This document shows, piece after piece, positions 13,267-20,765 of a stretch of DNA of 20,765 nucleotides. Made by a program: the position numbers and the translations under genes. Source of the DNA: Microcaldota archaeon. Its GTDB lineage: Archaea > Micrarchaeota > Micrarchaeia > Micrarchaeales > CABMGC01. How positions within the stretch are numbered: position 1 is the stretch's first letter; every line of letters starts with the position of its first letter. The stretch lies in assembly GCA_030040335.1 (NCBI GenBank), contig JASHTX010000072.1:1-20765 (forward strand), given 5' to 3'. The notes beneath the pieces are model-generated. The model worked only from the letters and a program-made list of their open reading frames with translations, made no database searches and had not been told where the DNA came from.

Positions 13267-13788
13267 TTGCAGAAGAAGATACTGGATAAGAAAGTAATGT
13301 ACAGGGACGAGTGGATCACCGTAGAGCACGAGCATGCAAAGGTAAGGGGTAAGAAAGTCCTGATAAAGAGGTACATGCAGCCTGATGTCGTTGTCGTTAT
13401 ACCCTTGCTCGACAACGGCAAGCTGATTCTGGAAAGGCAATACCGATACGCGCACGGAAAATATCTCTACGAGTTTCCTGCTGGAGGCGTCGAGGGACAC
13501 GAGAAGCCCCTGGTAGCGGCTGAGAGGGAATTGAGGGAAGAGACGGGATACACTGCGAAGAGCATGAAGTTCATATTCAAGGCCTACATGTCCACTCACA
13601 ATCTGCGTCAGTTCCACTTCTTCTACGCCCACGGACTCAAAAGGACGCAGAACCCGCAGCTCGAGCCTGAAGAGATAATACAGATACTGAAGGTCAAGCC
13701 CAGCGAGATTGAAAGGATGATAGCAAACGGCAGGATAGAGGACACAAAGACGATAACAGGATATCTCTACTTCAAGAGCTACATCTGA
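13267..13788 (+). CDS. NUDIX hydrolase, ADP-ribose pyrophosphatase type
   Basis: A 173-residue NUDIX hydrolase. Seen: an N-terminal beta domain with WITVEHEHAKVRGKK, VVVVIPLLDNGKLILERQYR, and YLYEFPAGGVE leading into the NUDIX box (about 73-95): a Gly, five residues, Glu, seven residues, then RELREETGY, matching GX5EX7REUXEEXGU. The E-F-P-A-G before the box is typical of ADP-ribose/ADP-sugar pyrophosphatases. The start is TTG at 13267 with AAGGGG 6-9 bases upstream; the next in-frame ATG is at 13297 and would cut the first strand. Its TGA is immediately followed by the ATG of the HAD gene. Confidence 0.88.
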   Translation: MQKKILDKKVMYRDEWITVEHEHAKVRGKKVLIKRYMQPDVVVVIPLLDNGKLILERQYRYAHGKYLYEFPAGGVEGHEKPLVAAERELREETGYTAKSMKFIFKAYMSTHNLRQFHFFYAHGLKRTQNPQLEPEEIIQILKVKPSEIERMIANGRIEDTKTITGYLYFKSYI

Positions 13789-14409
13789 ATGGGCGAACAC
13801 ATGATAAAGTGCATCATCTTCGATATAGGAGGCGTCATAATCGATTTCTACAACATCAATGATTACTATCCGTACCTGTCCAAAGTCAGCGGGGTACCGC
13901 TCAAGAAAGTGGTGAAGATAATCGACTACGAGGAACGGGTTCAGCTGGACAAAGGCACGAAGAGCCAGAGGTATTTCGACAAGAAGGTTGCAAAGCAGCT
14001 AGGCATAGGGGAAAAGAAGGTCATGTGGTACGAGGTCTATGCGAAGACCGCAAGACTCTGCAAAGGGACGATAAACCTCGCAAAGCGCCTGCACGGCAAC
14101 TATGATATTGCCTACCTCTCCAATACGGACAGGTCCAGGTATGTTTTCACTGTTAAGAGCATTCTCAAGCCATATCTGCGCCTTTTCAAGTACAGGTTCG
14201 CCTCGTGCGACATACATCTCAGGAAACCGGATATTGGAGTCTACAGGTATGTGCTCAAGCGTATGAAACTGAAGGGCAGCGAAGTGATCTTCATAGACAA
14301 CCAGATAGAGAACGTCGTTGGCGCGAGAAAGGCTGGAATAAGGTCGATCTGGTTCAAGAATGTCAGGCAGCTTGAGAAGGAGCTCAGGAAGATGGGCATA
14401 AGCGTGTAG
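13789..14409 (+). CDS. HAD-superfamily hydrolase, paralogue
   Basis: A 206-residue HAD hydrolase related to the one at 11821-12444. Seen: motif I IIFDIGGVIIDF (nucleophile D12), motif II YLSNTDRSRY, motif III HLRKPDIGVY and motif IV VIFIDNQIENVVGARKAGI. As in its relative, motif I is D-x-G-G, not D-x-D. The second acidic residue of motif IV is Asn (IDN), a further departure that may weaken metal binding. It follows the NUDIX gene with no gap (TGA-ATG), so coupled expression is likely; a NUDIX plus a phosphatase-like HAD would fit stepwise clean-up of a phosphorylated nucleotide (inference). A second ATG at 13801 is possible. Confidence 0.85.
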   Translation: MGEHMIKCIIFDIGGVIIDFYNINDYYPYLSKVSGVPLKKVVKIIDYEERVQLDKGTKSQRYFDKKVAKQLGIGEKKVMWYEVYAKTARLCKGTINLAKRLHGNYDIAYLSNTDRSRYVFTVKSILKPYLRLFKYRFASCDIHLRKPDIGVYRYVLKRMKLKGSEVIFIDNQIENVVGARKAGIRSIWFKNVRQLEKELRKMGISV

Positions 14410-14439
14410 CCAACAGGAGGCCTTGCACACAACGCTTAT

Positions 14440-14449
14440 ATAGCTAGCC
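14440..14449 (+). promoter_or_regulatory. Orphan TATA-like element in a 244-bp gap
   Basis: GCTTATATAG would direct transcription from near 14470, about 184 bp before proC and 130 bp before a second TATA-like element at 14598-14606. The region between has no ORF that I can support and no recognised RNA gene. It is either an alternative promoter with a long leader for the pro operon or the promoter of an undetected small RNA. Confidence 0.3.
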
Positions 14450-14597
14450 GCGTAGAAGAGTCATCTGAGAGTTCAGAAAGTGAAAGTGATGTCCAGCCAA
14501 CCTACACAGTAAACAGACTGCAGACGCTTCTAGCCAGAGCTCTCATGAATTTTCTAATCCTCAAGACTCGTGTTATGACGAAGGTCAGCCTAAGCCC

Positions 14598-14606
14598 TTT
14601 TAATAG
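14598..14606 (+). promoter_or_regulatory. Probable promoter of the proCBA-proS operon
   Basis: TTTTAATAG predicts transcription starting near 14628, giving a 26-38-base leader before the first proC ATGs. Confidence 0.45.
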
Positions 14607-14653
14607 CAGGCTGCACACTTACGCAATTGGGAGACCTGTTCTGAAACTGGTAG

Positions 14654-15454
14654 ATGATGATTCATATGTCTAGAGCATACGGCAGAGTGGTAGGAGTAAT
14701 AGGCCTCGGCGTAATGGGCGGCATAATCTCGGAGACCCTGGCAAGGTCCGGCTACAGGGTCGTTGGCAGCGACAGGCATAAGCGCAGGATCAAGAACGTG
14801 ATGATAATGGGCAGCAACAGGGCGCTCGCAGAACGCTCCGATGTCATACTTCTCGCAATAGGACACAGGGACCTTGATGAGGTGGGCAATGAGATAAGAG
14901 CAGCTGTTAAGGGCAAACTGGTTGTCTCGCTCCTCGCCGGAACGAAGCTTGAGCGAATCAACAGTGTGCTTCCCTTCTCGAGGAACTCAAGGATAATGAC
15001 CAGCATAGCCTTCAGGCTCGGATCCGCGGTATCCGCTTACTGCCTAGACAAAAGGTGCACAAAGGAAGACGGGAATACAGTAAGTGCGCTTTTGGATGCA
15101 GGGAGCGAACAGACATTCAGGATCAAAGAATCACAGTTCAACTACTTCACAGCCAGGGCGAGCTGCATGCTGGCGTTTGCGGCGCACAACATGGAAGGCT
15201 ATTACGCGCCCATAGACAAGGGGGATTTTGACGAGCGCACGAGGAAGCTTATGACCCTGCTCAGCTTCAAGTCTGCAATAGAGCTTGGACTTCAGGGCGA
15301 GGACGTGGCCGAACGGGTTGCAACCAAGGGTGGAATGACGGAGCAAGGCCTGGCTACGTTGCAGAGAGCCAAGGTTCACGCTGCCATGGCAAGGACGCTC
15401 AAGAACGCAAAGGAGTTCGGAGTAGTTAGGGAAAGGTCGGCAAAGCAAAAATAA
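14654..15454 (+). CDS. proC: Pyrroline-5-carboxylate reductase
   Basis: A 266-residue P5C reductase, the last step of proline synthesis, reducing pyrroline-5-carboxylate to proline with NAD(P)H. Seen: an N-terminal Rossmann dinucleotide site VVGVIGLGVMGGIISETL (about 12-29), a SDVILLAIGHRDL segment, then the C-terminal dimerisation/catalytic domain with SQFNYFTARASCMLAFAAHN and the family signature VATKGGMTEQGL near the end. Length is typical. ATGs at 14654, 14657 and 14666 are all in frame; with GGTAG just upstream the exact one is open, and homology begins only after the third. Its TAA overlaps the proB ATG (TAATG). First gene of a four-gene proline run. Confidence 0.92.
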   Translation: MMIHMSRAYGRVVGVIGLGVMGGIISETLARSGYRVVGSDRHKRRIKNVMIMGSNRALAERSDVILLAIGHRDLDEVGNEIRAAVKGKLVVSLLAGTKLERINSVLPFSRNSRIMTSIAFRLGSAVSAYCLDKRCTKEDGNTVSALLDAGSEQTFRIKESQFNYFTARASCMLAFAAHNMEGYYAPIDKGDFDERTRKLMTLLSFKSAIELGLQGEDVAERVATKGGMTEQGLATLQRAKVHAAMARTLKNAKEFGVVRERSAKQK

Positions 15455-16263
15455 TGGTGCAACAGATGCGAAGTATAGGCAAAAAAGCAAAGAAGATCGT
15501 GATAAAGGTAGGCACCGCCACGCTGCTCGACGATCGCTTCAAGCTGGACATCGGCAAAATGAACTCGCTGGTGGAGGATGTGGTAAGGATAAAACGCCAG
15601 GGCACAAAAGTGGTTCTTGTTTCCTCAGGTGCTGTGGGTATGGGCGTGGGCCGCGCAAACAAGCGTTCGCGCCCGAAAGAGAAACACCTCATCAAAGCCG
15701 CTGCTTCCATAGGTCAGAGCTCTCTGATGTACAACTACGAGAGCCTGTTCAGAAAGCACGGGCAGCTGGTTGGCCAGATACTGCTGACTCCTGACGAGTT
15801 CAGGCACAGGGGAAAGCTGAATACGCTGATAGCCACTATCAGGACGATGCTCTACAAACTCGACGCAATACCCATAATAAACGAAAATGATGTCGTAGCT
15901 TTTGAGGAGAACACGTTCGGGAACAACGACATACTCTCTGCTTACCTGACCTCCGCGTTGGAGGCTGACCTGCTTATCATGCTCTCCGACGTCGGAGGCA
16001 TATATACTACGGATCCCAGAAAAGGCAATGCCGAGCTTATAAACGAGATAACGTCGATCAAGGGCATGGCTGCCTGCAGGCTCGATCCTTCCACAAACGG
16101 AAAGGGAGTGGGAGGCGTGGTCACAAAATTGCACGCGGCCAAGCATCTCAGATCGAGCAATATCCCTATGATAGTGGTAAATGGCGGGCAGCCGAACGTG
16201 CTGAGCAGGGTATTGAAGGGCGAAGAGCTTGGCACGCTATTCAGGTGGAAGAGTGAACCTTGA
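15454..16263 (+). CDS. proB: Glutamate 5-kinase, without PUA domain
   Basis: A 269-residue amino-acid kinase-fold enzyme that phosphorylates glutamate to gamma-glutamyl phosphate, the first committed step of proline synthesis. Seen: IVIKVGTATLLDD (about 14-26), VVLVSSGAVGMGVGR, INENDVV, FGNNDILSAYLTSALEADLLIMLSDVGGIYTTDP and the Gly-rich NGKGVGGVVTKLHAAK. The protein stops at the end of the kinase domain and lacks the C-terminal PUA domain of the approximately 367-residue E. coli enzyme; short forms are known, and the PUA-less form may differ in proline feedback. It starts inside the proC stop (TAATG), and the proA start overlaps its end by 11 bp. Confidence 0.92.
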   Translation: MVQQMRSIGKKAKKIVIKVGTATLLDDRFKLDIGKMNSLVEDVVRIKRQGTKVVLVSSGAVGMGVGRANKRSRPKEKHLIKAAASIGQSSLMYNYESLFRKHGQLVGQILLTPDEFRHRGKLNTLIATIRTMLYKLDAIPIINENDVVAFEENTFGNNDILSAYLTSALEADLLIMLSDVGGIYTTDPRKGNAELINEITSIKGMAACRLDPSTNGKGVGGVVTKLHAAKHLRSSNIPMIVVNGGQPNVLSRVLKGEELGTLFRWKSEP

Positions 16264-17608
16264 GAAAGAGCTGGAAAAGTCACAAGGCGCAGCACTAAGT
16301 TTTCAAGCCCTCGACTTAAAATCCAGGAATCTTGCGCTCATGATGATAGCGAAGGCCCTGAAAAGCGACCAGAAGACCCTGTTCGAATCTAACAAGAGAG
16401 ATTTGAATGCTTTGAAGCAGAACGGCGGGCTTCACAGTACCATCGCGAAGAGGCTGCTCTTTGACGGACATAAGATAGATTCGCTGGTAAGCGGCATAAA
16501 CGATGTAATCAAGATGCCGGATCCGCTGAACAAGGTTACCCTTGCTACAGAGCTTGACAAAGGGCTAAGTCTCTACCGCGTCACCTTCCCTATCGGCGTG
16601 ATTGGAGTGATACTTGAGTCAAGGCCCGATGCTCTGGTCCAGATCGCCACGCTATGCCTCAAATCAGGAAACGCCGTGGTCCTGAAAGGGGGCAGCGAAT
16701 CACTCTACTCCAACCGCGCACTCGTTTCGCTGATAAAAGAGGCAACAAAGAAGGCAGGCATTCCAGACGGGTGGATAATGCAGGTGCAGAGCAGAGAGGA
16801 GACCAGGGAATTGCTGAAATACGACAAATATGTGGACCTCATAGTCGCCAGAGGCAGCAACCAGCTGGTCAAGTACGTAATGTCCCATACGAAGATACCA
16901 GTGATAGGTCACACAGAAGGCATGTGCCACACCTATATTGACAAAGATGCAGATCTCGACACGGCTGTGAGAGTCTGCGTAGATGCAAAGTTCAACTATC
17001 CTGCGGTATGCAACTCTACGAAGTTCATTCTTGTCCACAAAGATGTTGCTGCCAAACTCCTGCCAAAGTTGGCAAAGGAGTTCATATCTCGTGGTTCCGA
17101 GATAAGGTGCTGTGACAGGAGCATGTCCGTATTAAAGAAAGCGGGCATAAGCAAGAACGTGCGCCTTGCTTCGGAGAAAGACTGGCATACCGAGTTCCTT
17201 GATCTGCGGGCCGGCATAAAGATGGTTGACGATCTGGAGTCTGCGATAGACTGGGTTAATTCGCACAACTCTAAACATACCGATGCAATTGTGACGCAAA
17301 ACAGAAGTGCGGCAATGAGATTTGCCAAGCTTGTAGATTCTTCAAGTGTGATGGTTAATGCGTCTACGCGTTTCAATGATGGCTACAGATACGGGTTCGG
17401 ATGCGAAGTTGGTATAAGCAACGAGAAGATACCGCCGCGGGGCCCTGTAGGCATAGATGGCCTTGTCACCTACAAATATGTGGTCCTGGGCAAAGGGCAT
17501 ACTGTAGGAGAATACATGGGGAAAAACCCTCGCCGGTTCACCCATCGAAGCATGAGCGATAAACCCGAGAAATTAGACTTCGAAAAGAGCCTGAATGACA
17601 GTTTCTGA
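16253..17608 (+). CDS. proA: Gamma-glutamyl phosphate reductase
   Basis: A 451-residue aldehyde-dehydrogenase-fold enzyme reducing gamma-glutamyl phosphate to glutamate semialdehyde, which cyclises to pyrroline-5-carboxylate. Seen: YRVTFPIGVIGVILESRP, SGNAVVLKGGSES, the DLIVARGSNQLVKYV cofactor region, IGHTEGMCHTYID, and NYPAVCNSTKF with the catalytic Cys at 253 (GTG start numbering). The ending has GPVGIDGLVTYKYV. Y-P-A-x-C-N is closer to plant/animal P5CS than to E. coli ProA. I start at GTG 16253, since AGGTGG lies 4 bases upstream; the TTG at 16229 would add residues from inside proB. A 24-bp gap separates it from proS. Confidence 0.92.
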   Translation: MNLEKELEKSQGAALSFQALDLKSRNLALMMIAKALKSDQKTLFESNKRDLNALKQNGGLHSTIAKRLLFDGHKIDSLVSGINDVIKMPDPLNKVTLATELDKGLSLYRVTFPIGVIGVILESRPDALVQIATLCLKSGNAVVLKGGSESLYSNRALVSLIKEATKKAGIPDGWIMQVQSREETRELLKYDKYVDLIVARGSNQLVKYVMSHTKIPVIGHTEGMCHTYIDKDADLDTAVRVCVDAKFNYPAVCNSTKFILVHKDVAAKLLPKLAKEFISRGSEIRCCDRSMSVLKKAGISKNVRLASEKDWHTEFLDLRAGIKMVDDLESAIDWVNSHNSKHTDAIVTQNRSAAMRFAKLVDSSSVMVNASTRFNDGYRYGFGCEVGISNEKIPPRGPVGIDGLVTYKYVVLGKGHTVGEYMGKNPRRFTHRSMSDKPEKLDFEKSLNDSF

Positions 17609-17617
17609 CCTCTGAAA

Positions 17618-17622
17618 GGAGG
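17618..17622 (+). promoter_or_regulatory. Strong ribosome-binding site of proS
   Basis: AAAGGAGGTTTT is one of the best Shine-Dalgarno matches in the window, 10 bases before a TTG start at 17633. It argues for the TTG and for translation from a polycistronic pro message. A TTTTAATAG overlaps it and could also serve as a separate TATA element. Confidence 0.5.
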
Positions 17623-17632
17623 TTTTAATAGA

Positions 17633-19126
17633 TTGAGTTCTGCTTCTATAATGATTTACGTTGAGCCAATGGTCAAGGAAGAAAAAGAGAAGAAAGGAAT
17701 AACTGTCAACAAGGAGAAAGACTTTTCAGCCTGGTATACCGAGGTCATCGAGAAAAGCGAGTTTGTAGACTACACGTCAGTTTCAGGAGCTCTGGCATTC
17801 AGGCCCGACGCATATTTTGCCTGGGAGACTGTGCAGAGGGCTACGGACGACATTTTCAAGGCATCCGGAATCCAGAACGTCTACTTTCCAACTCTCATAC
17901 CCGAGCACCTTCTCTCGAAGGAGAAGGAGCATGTAAAGGGTTTCAATCCCGAAGTCGCGTGGGTGACGCAGACCGGGGACTCGAAGCTCGAGGAGCGTCT
18001 TGCAGTCAGGCCAACTTCCGAGACGATAATGTACGAAAGCTTTTCCAAATGGATAAAGTCTTGGAGAGACCTGCCGATGCGACTGAACCAGTGGAATTCT
18101 GTACTTAGATGGGAGTTCAAGCATCCCACTCCGCTCCTCAGGAGCAGGGAGTTCTTGTGGAACGAAGGGCATACTGTCTTCGGCTCCCAGGAAGAGGCAG
18201 ACAAAGAAAGGGATGAGATACTCGGTATATACCTGAAAATTCTCAAAGAATACCTTGCCCTGCCTGGAATAGCAGGAAGGAAGAGCGATTCGGAGAAATT
18301 CGCAGGTGCGGTCGCGACATACAGCATAGAACACATGCTGCCCAATGGATGGTCCATTCAGGGACCCGATTTCCATAGCGACGGGCAGAACTTTGCAAAA
18401 GCTTTCGATATAAAGTTCATCAACCAAAAAGGGGAGAAAGAGTACGCATACCAGAATACTTTCGCCATAAGCACGAGGGAGCTTGGCATAATGATGGCTG
18501 TTCACGGCGATAACAGAGGCGCGGTATTGCCTCCAAGAATTGCTAGGATACAAGTCGTTGTAATACCCATATTTACCACTGAAAACAAGCCACAGGTAAT
18601 GAAAGCCGCTAGTGATATTTCCCAGACGATCGGGAAGCACGCAAGAACCTACCTGGACGATAACGATGTTTACTCTCCTGGATGGAAATTCAACAACTGG
18701 GAGCTGAAAGGTACGCCCATACGGGTTGAGATCGGAGAGCGTGACATCAAGGCCGGCAAGGTTGTGCTCGCCAGAAGGGATACTTCCGAGAAGCACGAGG
18801 TTAGAATCGAGGAGTTGGAGAAGAAAATTACTGCGATGCTCGGCGAAATCAACGCTAACCTGCTCTCAAAAGCTGAGAAACTGCTGAAGGAAAGCATTCA
18901 TGAAGTCAAAAGTTATGAAGAACTCAAGAAGACCATAAAGCAGAAAGGAGGTTTTGTAGAGGCTGGGTGGTGCGGCTCTGCAGAATGTGAGGCAAAAGTA
19001 AAAGACGAGACAGGTGCGAAGATAACAAACATGCCTTTCGATGTGCAGAGCAAGGCCAAGAATGCCAAATGTGTTGTCTGCGGAGAGGAGGCGAAGTACG
19101 TTGCCAATTTTGCGAGGTCTTATTGA
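17633..19126 (+). CDS. proS: Prolyl-tRNA synthetase, archaeal/eukaryotic type
   Basis: A 497-residue class II aminoacyl-tRNA synthetase charging tRNA-Pro. Seen: a core beginning FSAWYTEVIEKSEFVDYT, motif 1 region with AYFAWETVQRATDDIF, the proline-site RPTSETIMYESFSKWI, motif 2 with VLRWEFKHPTPLLRSREFLW and EGHTVF, motif 3 containing STRELGIMMAVHGDNRG, the anticodon domain with VVVIPIF and KFNNWELKGTPIRVEIG, and the C-terminal zinc-like domain with CGSAEC and a later CVVCG. No YbaK-like editing insert, as expected for this type. Start is TTG 17633 from the ribosome-binding site; ATGs at 17651 and 17669 are alternatives. It is last in the proCBA run, directly coupling proline synthesis and use. 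Confidence 0.94.
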   Translation: MSSASIMIYVEPMVKEEKEKKGITVNKEKDFSAWYTEVIEKSEFVDYTSVSGALAFRPDAYFAWETVQRATDDIFKASGIQNVYFPTLIPEHLLSKEKEHVKGFNPEVAWVTQTGDSKLEERLAVRPTSETIMYESFSKWIKSWRDLPMRLNQWNSVLRWEFKHPTPLLRSREFLWNEGHTVFGSQEEADKERDEILGIYLKILKEYLALPGIAGRKSDSEKFAGAVATYSIEHMLPNGWSIQGPDFHSDGQNFAKAFDIKFINQKGEKEYAYQNTFAISTRELGIMMAVHGDNRGAVLPPRIARIQVVVIPIFTTENKPQVMKAASDISQTIGKHARTYLDDNDVYSPGWKFNNWELKGTPIRVEIGERDIKAGKVVLARRDTSEKHEVRIEELEKKITAMLGEINANLLSKAEKLLKESIHEVKSYEELKKTIKQKGGFVEAGWCGSAECEAKVKDETGAKITNMPFDVQSKAKNAKCVVCGEEAKYVANFARSY

Positions 19127-19200
19127 GTCAAGAATCAGATGACTCTCTTTTCATCACCAAATCAGAAATACCTCGTGTCATCACAGAAGTATTTGCCATA

Positions 19201-20076
19201 TCACATATTAAATGTAAGCAGGTACACGAAAAACAATAGGAAGGCGCTCAGTATCAATTTCCTTTTCATATTTCCTTCTCTGAATACCAACCCTCCTATA
19301 GCCACGGTTATTATGACATATAAGGTGTTGCTGAGTGGTTGTGCGAGGCTCACTGGAATCATGATTAGTGCGAGGTAGTATGTCAGCCTGTAACCGGCGG
19401 TCAGCGCGGCATTGATCGAGAGAGGCAGTTTGTAAGACTTAACTGTCTGGACTATCTCCTTGACCCCCTTGTACCTCTCTGAAATGAATATTGTAAAGAA
19501 TATAGACATGAATATGCTGGAAAGGATGAAGAACGTATATGGATTTATGCCAGAGATTGCATACTTGTTGAAGACCGATGCCAGCCCCGATATCAGCACA
19601 CCAAGAAGCACCACATACTTGTATCTTGCGCTTTCAAATGCCTGCTTGCCATCAGCGCTTTTCTTGATTCTGAAGAAAAGCATGTATGTCGCAACGACCA
19701 TCCCGGCAATTCCTACGTACTGGAGCGTCGAGAGGCGCTCTGAGAGAACCAGGTATGCCAACACCACTACGACCAGTGTCGGTAGGCTTCCGAAGGCTGC
19801 TGACGACGTCGAGACCTCGCTGTGCCTGAAGGCCCTTGCCGCCAAAAGGAAAGAGTAAGCGTTTATTGCACTCCAGATTATTATCAGGAAGAGCTGCCAT
19901 CCTGTGATGTTGAAATTCGCGAGCGGGAGGAAGATGAGCGAGATGAGCGCAACCAGGGGAGTTACAGCTGAGCTGAACTCGGTCGCATGTTCCTTCTTGA
20001 GCGTATTCTTCTCTATAAGCGTCGAGGTGCCGTTCAGAGCTGAAGAGATCAAGACCAGATAGTACCATTCCACCAT
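19201..20076 (-). CDS. EamA/DMT-family transporter
   Basis: A 291-residue drug/metabolite transporter family membrane protein with two EamA repeats. Seen: about ten hydrophobic helices, the first MVEWYYLVLISSALNGTSTL with the usual N-terminal G and K; a repeat break with RIKKSADGKQAFESARYKY after helix 5; and VSLAQPLSNTLYVIITVAIGGLVFRE near the end, matching the EamA pattern of a proline plus an acidic residue after the penultimate helix. Substrate unknown. I start at ATG 20076: a TATA-like CTATTAAAAAAGC lies at 20118-20130 and would place transcription near 20097, downstream of the more upstream in-frame starts at 20103 and 20136. Confidence 0.85.
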   Translation of the reverse strand: MVEWYYLVLISSALNGTSTLIEKNTLKKEHATEFSSAVTPLVALISLIFLPLANFNITGWQLFLIIIWSAINAYSFLLAARAFRHSEVSTSSAAFGSLPTLVVVVLAYLVLSERLSTLQYVGIAGMVVATYMLFFRIKKSADGKQAFESARYKYVVLLGVLISGLASVFNKYAISGINPYTFFILSSIFMSIFFTIFISERYKGVKEIVQTVKSYKLPLSINAALTAGYRLTYYLALIMIPVSLAQPLSNTLYVIITVAIGGLVFREGNMKRKLILSAFLLFFVYLLTFNM

Positions 20077-20117
20077 AGAAATCCTGGGCGCAAATTCAGC
20101 CATATATGCTATGGTAG

Positions 20118-20130
20118 CTTTTTTAATAGC
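20118..20130 (-). promoter_or_regulatory. TATA-like element of the EamA transporter
   Basis: Minus-strand GCTATTAAAAAAG is centred about 47 bp before the ATG at 20076, giving a leader of about 20 bases. Confidence 0.35.
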
Positions 20131-20243
20131 TTGCAAGGGGTATTGGCGGGCTATGGGGCTTTGAAAGAGAGGAGAAGCAGCCGGCGGTGCAGCGCAAGGT
20201 CAGCTGTAATCTTAATGTCTTGCTGTGGATAACCCGATTGCGA

Positions 20244-20765
20244 TCAGTTCAGAACGCTAAACTCATCAATCTTAAACTTTACCTTGACTGCTTTTAGCGG
20301 TTGTTTTGCCTTTAGATCAATGCAGAGGTCTTCGTCCAAGAAGTCTTTTAAGAGCGGCAACCTTGGAGCGTTCAATGCGATATTTCTGGGCACATTTAAG
20401 AATGGATCGGGAAAATCAGTGCTTGGATTCGGAGGTATCATGACTACAAAAGGAGCGAACTGGATGCCTTTAGAATGCAAGGCAAATGCACGGTGGAATC
20501 CGTTGCTCAGAAACATTCTTTTATTCGCATAAAGTGCACTGGCACGTATGGATCCGAATCCCAATGCTATCACAACTGCATAGATGGGAACCCCTTGGAC
20601 TTCCAGTTTTGTAGTTTTTGCATCAACAGGTCTGATGTCTGATCCCAAAAATCTCATGCTGTTGTTTTTGGAGCTTATAACGTATGACCCATCGAGGTTT
20701 TTCGAATATGCTATCTGTGAAGGATCATAGTTTGATGATAGGAAGAACTCCAAAATATCCTTGTC
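20244..20765 (-). CDS. Unrecognised protein, 3' part (N-G-x-H-R motif)
   Basis: The frame is open from the window edge to the stop at 20244, giving about 173 residues of the C-terminal part; the true start lies outside. Not recognised as a named family. Seen: a SYVISSKNNSMRFLG stretch, a strand VPIYAVVIAL, the motif SNGFHRAFALHSKGI (about residues 86-100 of the visible part), then VVMIPPNPSTDFPDPF and a basic tail LKAVKVKFKIDEFSVLN. The N-G-x-H-R-x-x-A-L pattern resembles the nucleotide-binding motif of ParB/sulfiredoxin-like domains, but the match is short and this is only a possibility. The DNA is somewhat AT-richer than the middle of the window. Confidence 0.6.
   Translation of the reverse strand, partial: DKDILEFFLSSNYDPSQIAYSKNLDGSYVISSKNNSMRFLGSDIRPVDAKTTKLEVQGVPIYAVVIALGFGSIRASALYANKRMFLSNGFHRAFALHSKGIQFAPFVVMIPPNPSTDFPDPFLNVPRNIALNAPRLPLLKDFLDEDLCIDLKAKQPLKAVKVKFKIDEFSVLN

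Noticed and set aside
14484..14530. A box C-like GTGATGT suggesting a C/D RNA in the gap before proC
   Set aside because: No CTGA box D follows at a suitable distance, so the motif alone is not enough.
14545..14673. A 42-residue ORF beginning MNFLILKTRV that runs into the proC start
   Set aside because: It overlaps the promoter and start of proC in another frame, has no ribosome-binding site and no recognisable features.
16229..16252. Upstream TTG start for ProA
   Set aside because: The GTG at 16253 has a good AGGTGG at the right distance and fits the family N-terminus; the TTG would only add residues from the proB frame overlap.
17783..18796. Minus-strand ORF of 337 residues opposite proS
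   Set aside because: Shadow frame of proS; no motifs, while the forward frame carries all class II synthetase motifs.
20137..20243. 107-bp gap between the EamA promoter region and the last gene
   Set aside because: No ORF, repeat, RNA gene or convincing terminator is visible.

Overview
The window is chromosomal DNA from an archaeon. The evidence is an archaeal information-processing gene set (Rpo4/RpoF, L21e, DUF655, pelota, KsgA/Dim1, archaeal-type ProRS, CTP-dependent riboflavin kinase), TATA-type promoters 22-30 bp ahead of many starts, a class III (archaeal pilin-type) signal peptide, and a tRNA-Trp gene with a bulge-helix-bulge intron. Small compact genes, Thr-rich membrane-anchored surface proteins and a mosaic of conserved operon fragments suggest a DPANN lineage such as Micrarchaeota. 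That placement is an inference. No plasmid, phage, IS or CRISPR signature was seen.

Layout. 1-814 (minus): 5' part of a DUF2079 membrane protein. 877-1825 (plus): rpoF and DUF655. 1910-2197 (minus): L21e. 2282-2578 (plus): a TATA-binding protein reduced to ONE TBP repeat. 2582-3211 (minus): DedA. 3242-4291 (plus): pelota. 4284-5363 (minus): class III signal-peptide surface protein. 5449-6237 (plus): ksgA. 6232-7651 (minus): MBL hydrolase followed by an unrecognised membrane protein. 7701-8606 (plus): SelB/EF-Tu-like protein without a GTPase motif. 8678-9879 (plus): two tandem paralogous anchored surface proteins with duplicated promoters. 9901-11011 (minus): PCD/DCoH followed by an EEP-family phosphoesterase. 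11061-11456 (plus): RibK. 11466-13205 (minus): tRNA-Trp, LAGLIDADG endonuclease, HAD hydrolase, CutA. 13267-14409 (plus): NUDIX hydrolase and a second HAD. 14654-19126 (plus): proC-proB-proA-proS. 19201-20076 (minus): EamA transporter. 20244-20765 (minus): 3' part of an unrecognised gene.

How the genes work together. rpoF, L21e, TBP, pelota, ksgA, DUF655 and proS are transcription and translation genes. proC-B-A makes proline from glutamate, and proS, 24 bp downstream, charges it to tRNA. RibK supplies FMN. The tRNA-Trp intron carries a box C/D-like guide whose fifth base upstream of box D pairs with C34 of its own tRNA.

The most striking observation is the 98-residue single-repeat TBP. If it is the functional TBP it should act as a symmetric homodimer. 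In the same window, several divergent gene pairs share one AT-rich TATA-like element placed almost exactly midway between the two starts, which would suit a TBP with no intrinsic polarity. The link between the two observations is a hypothesis.
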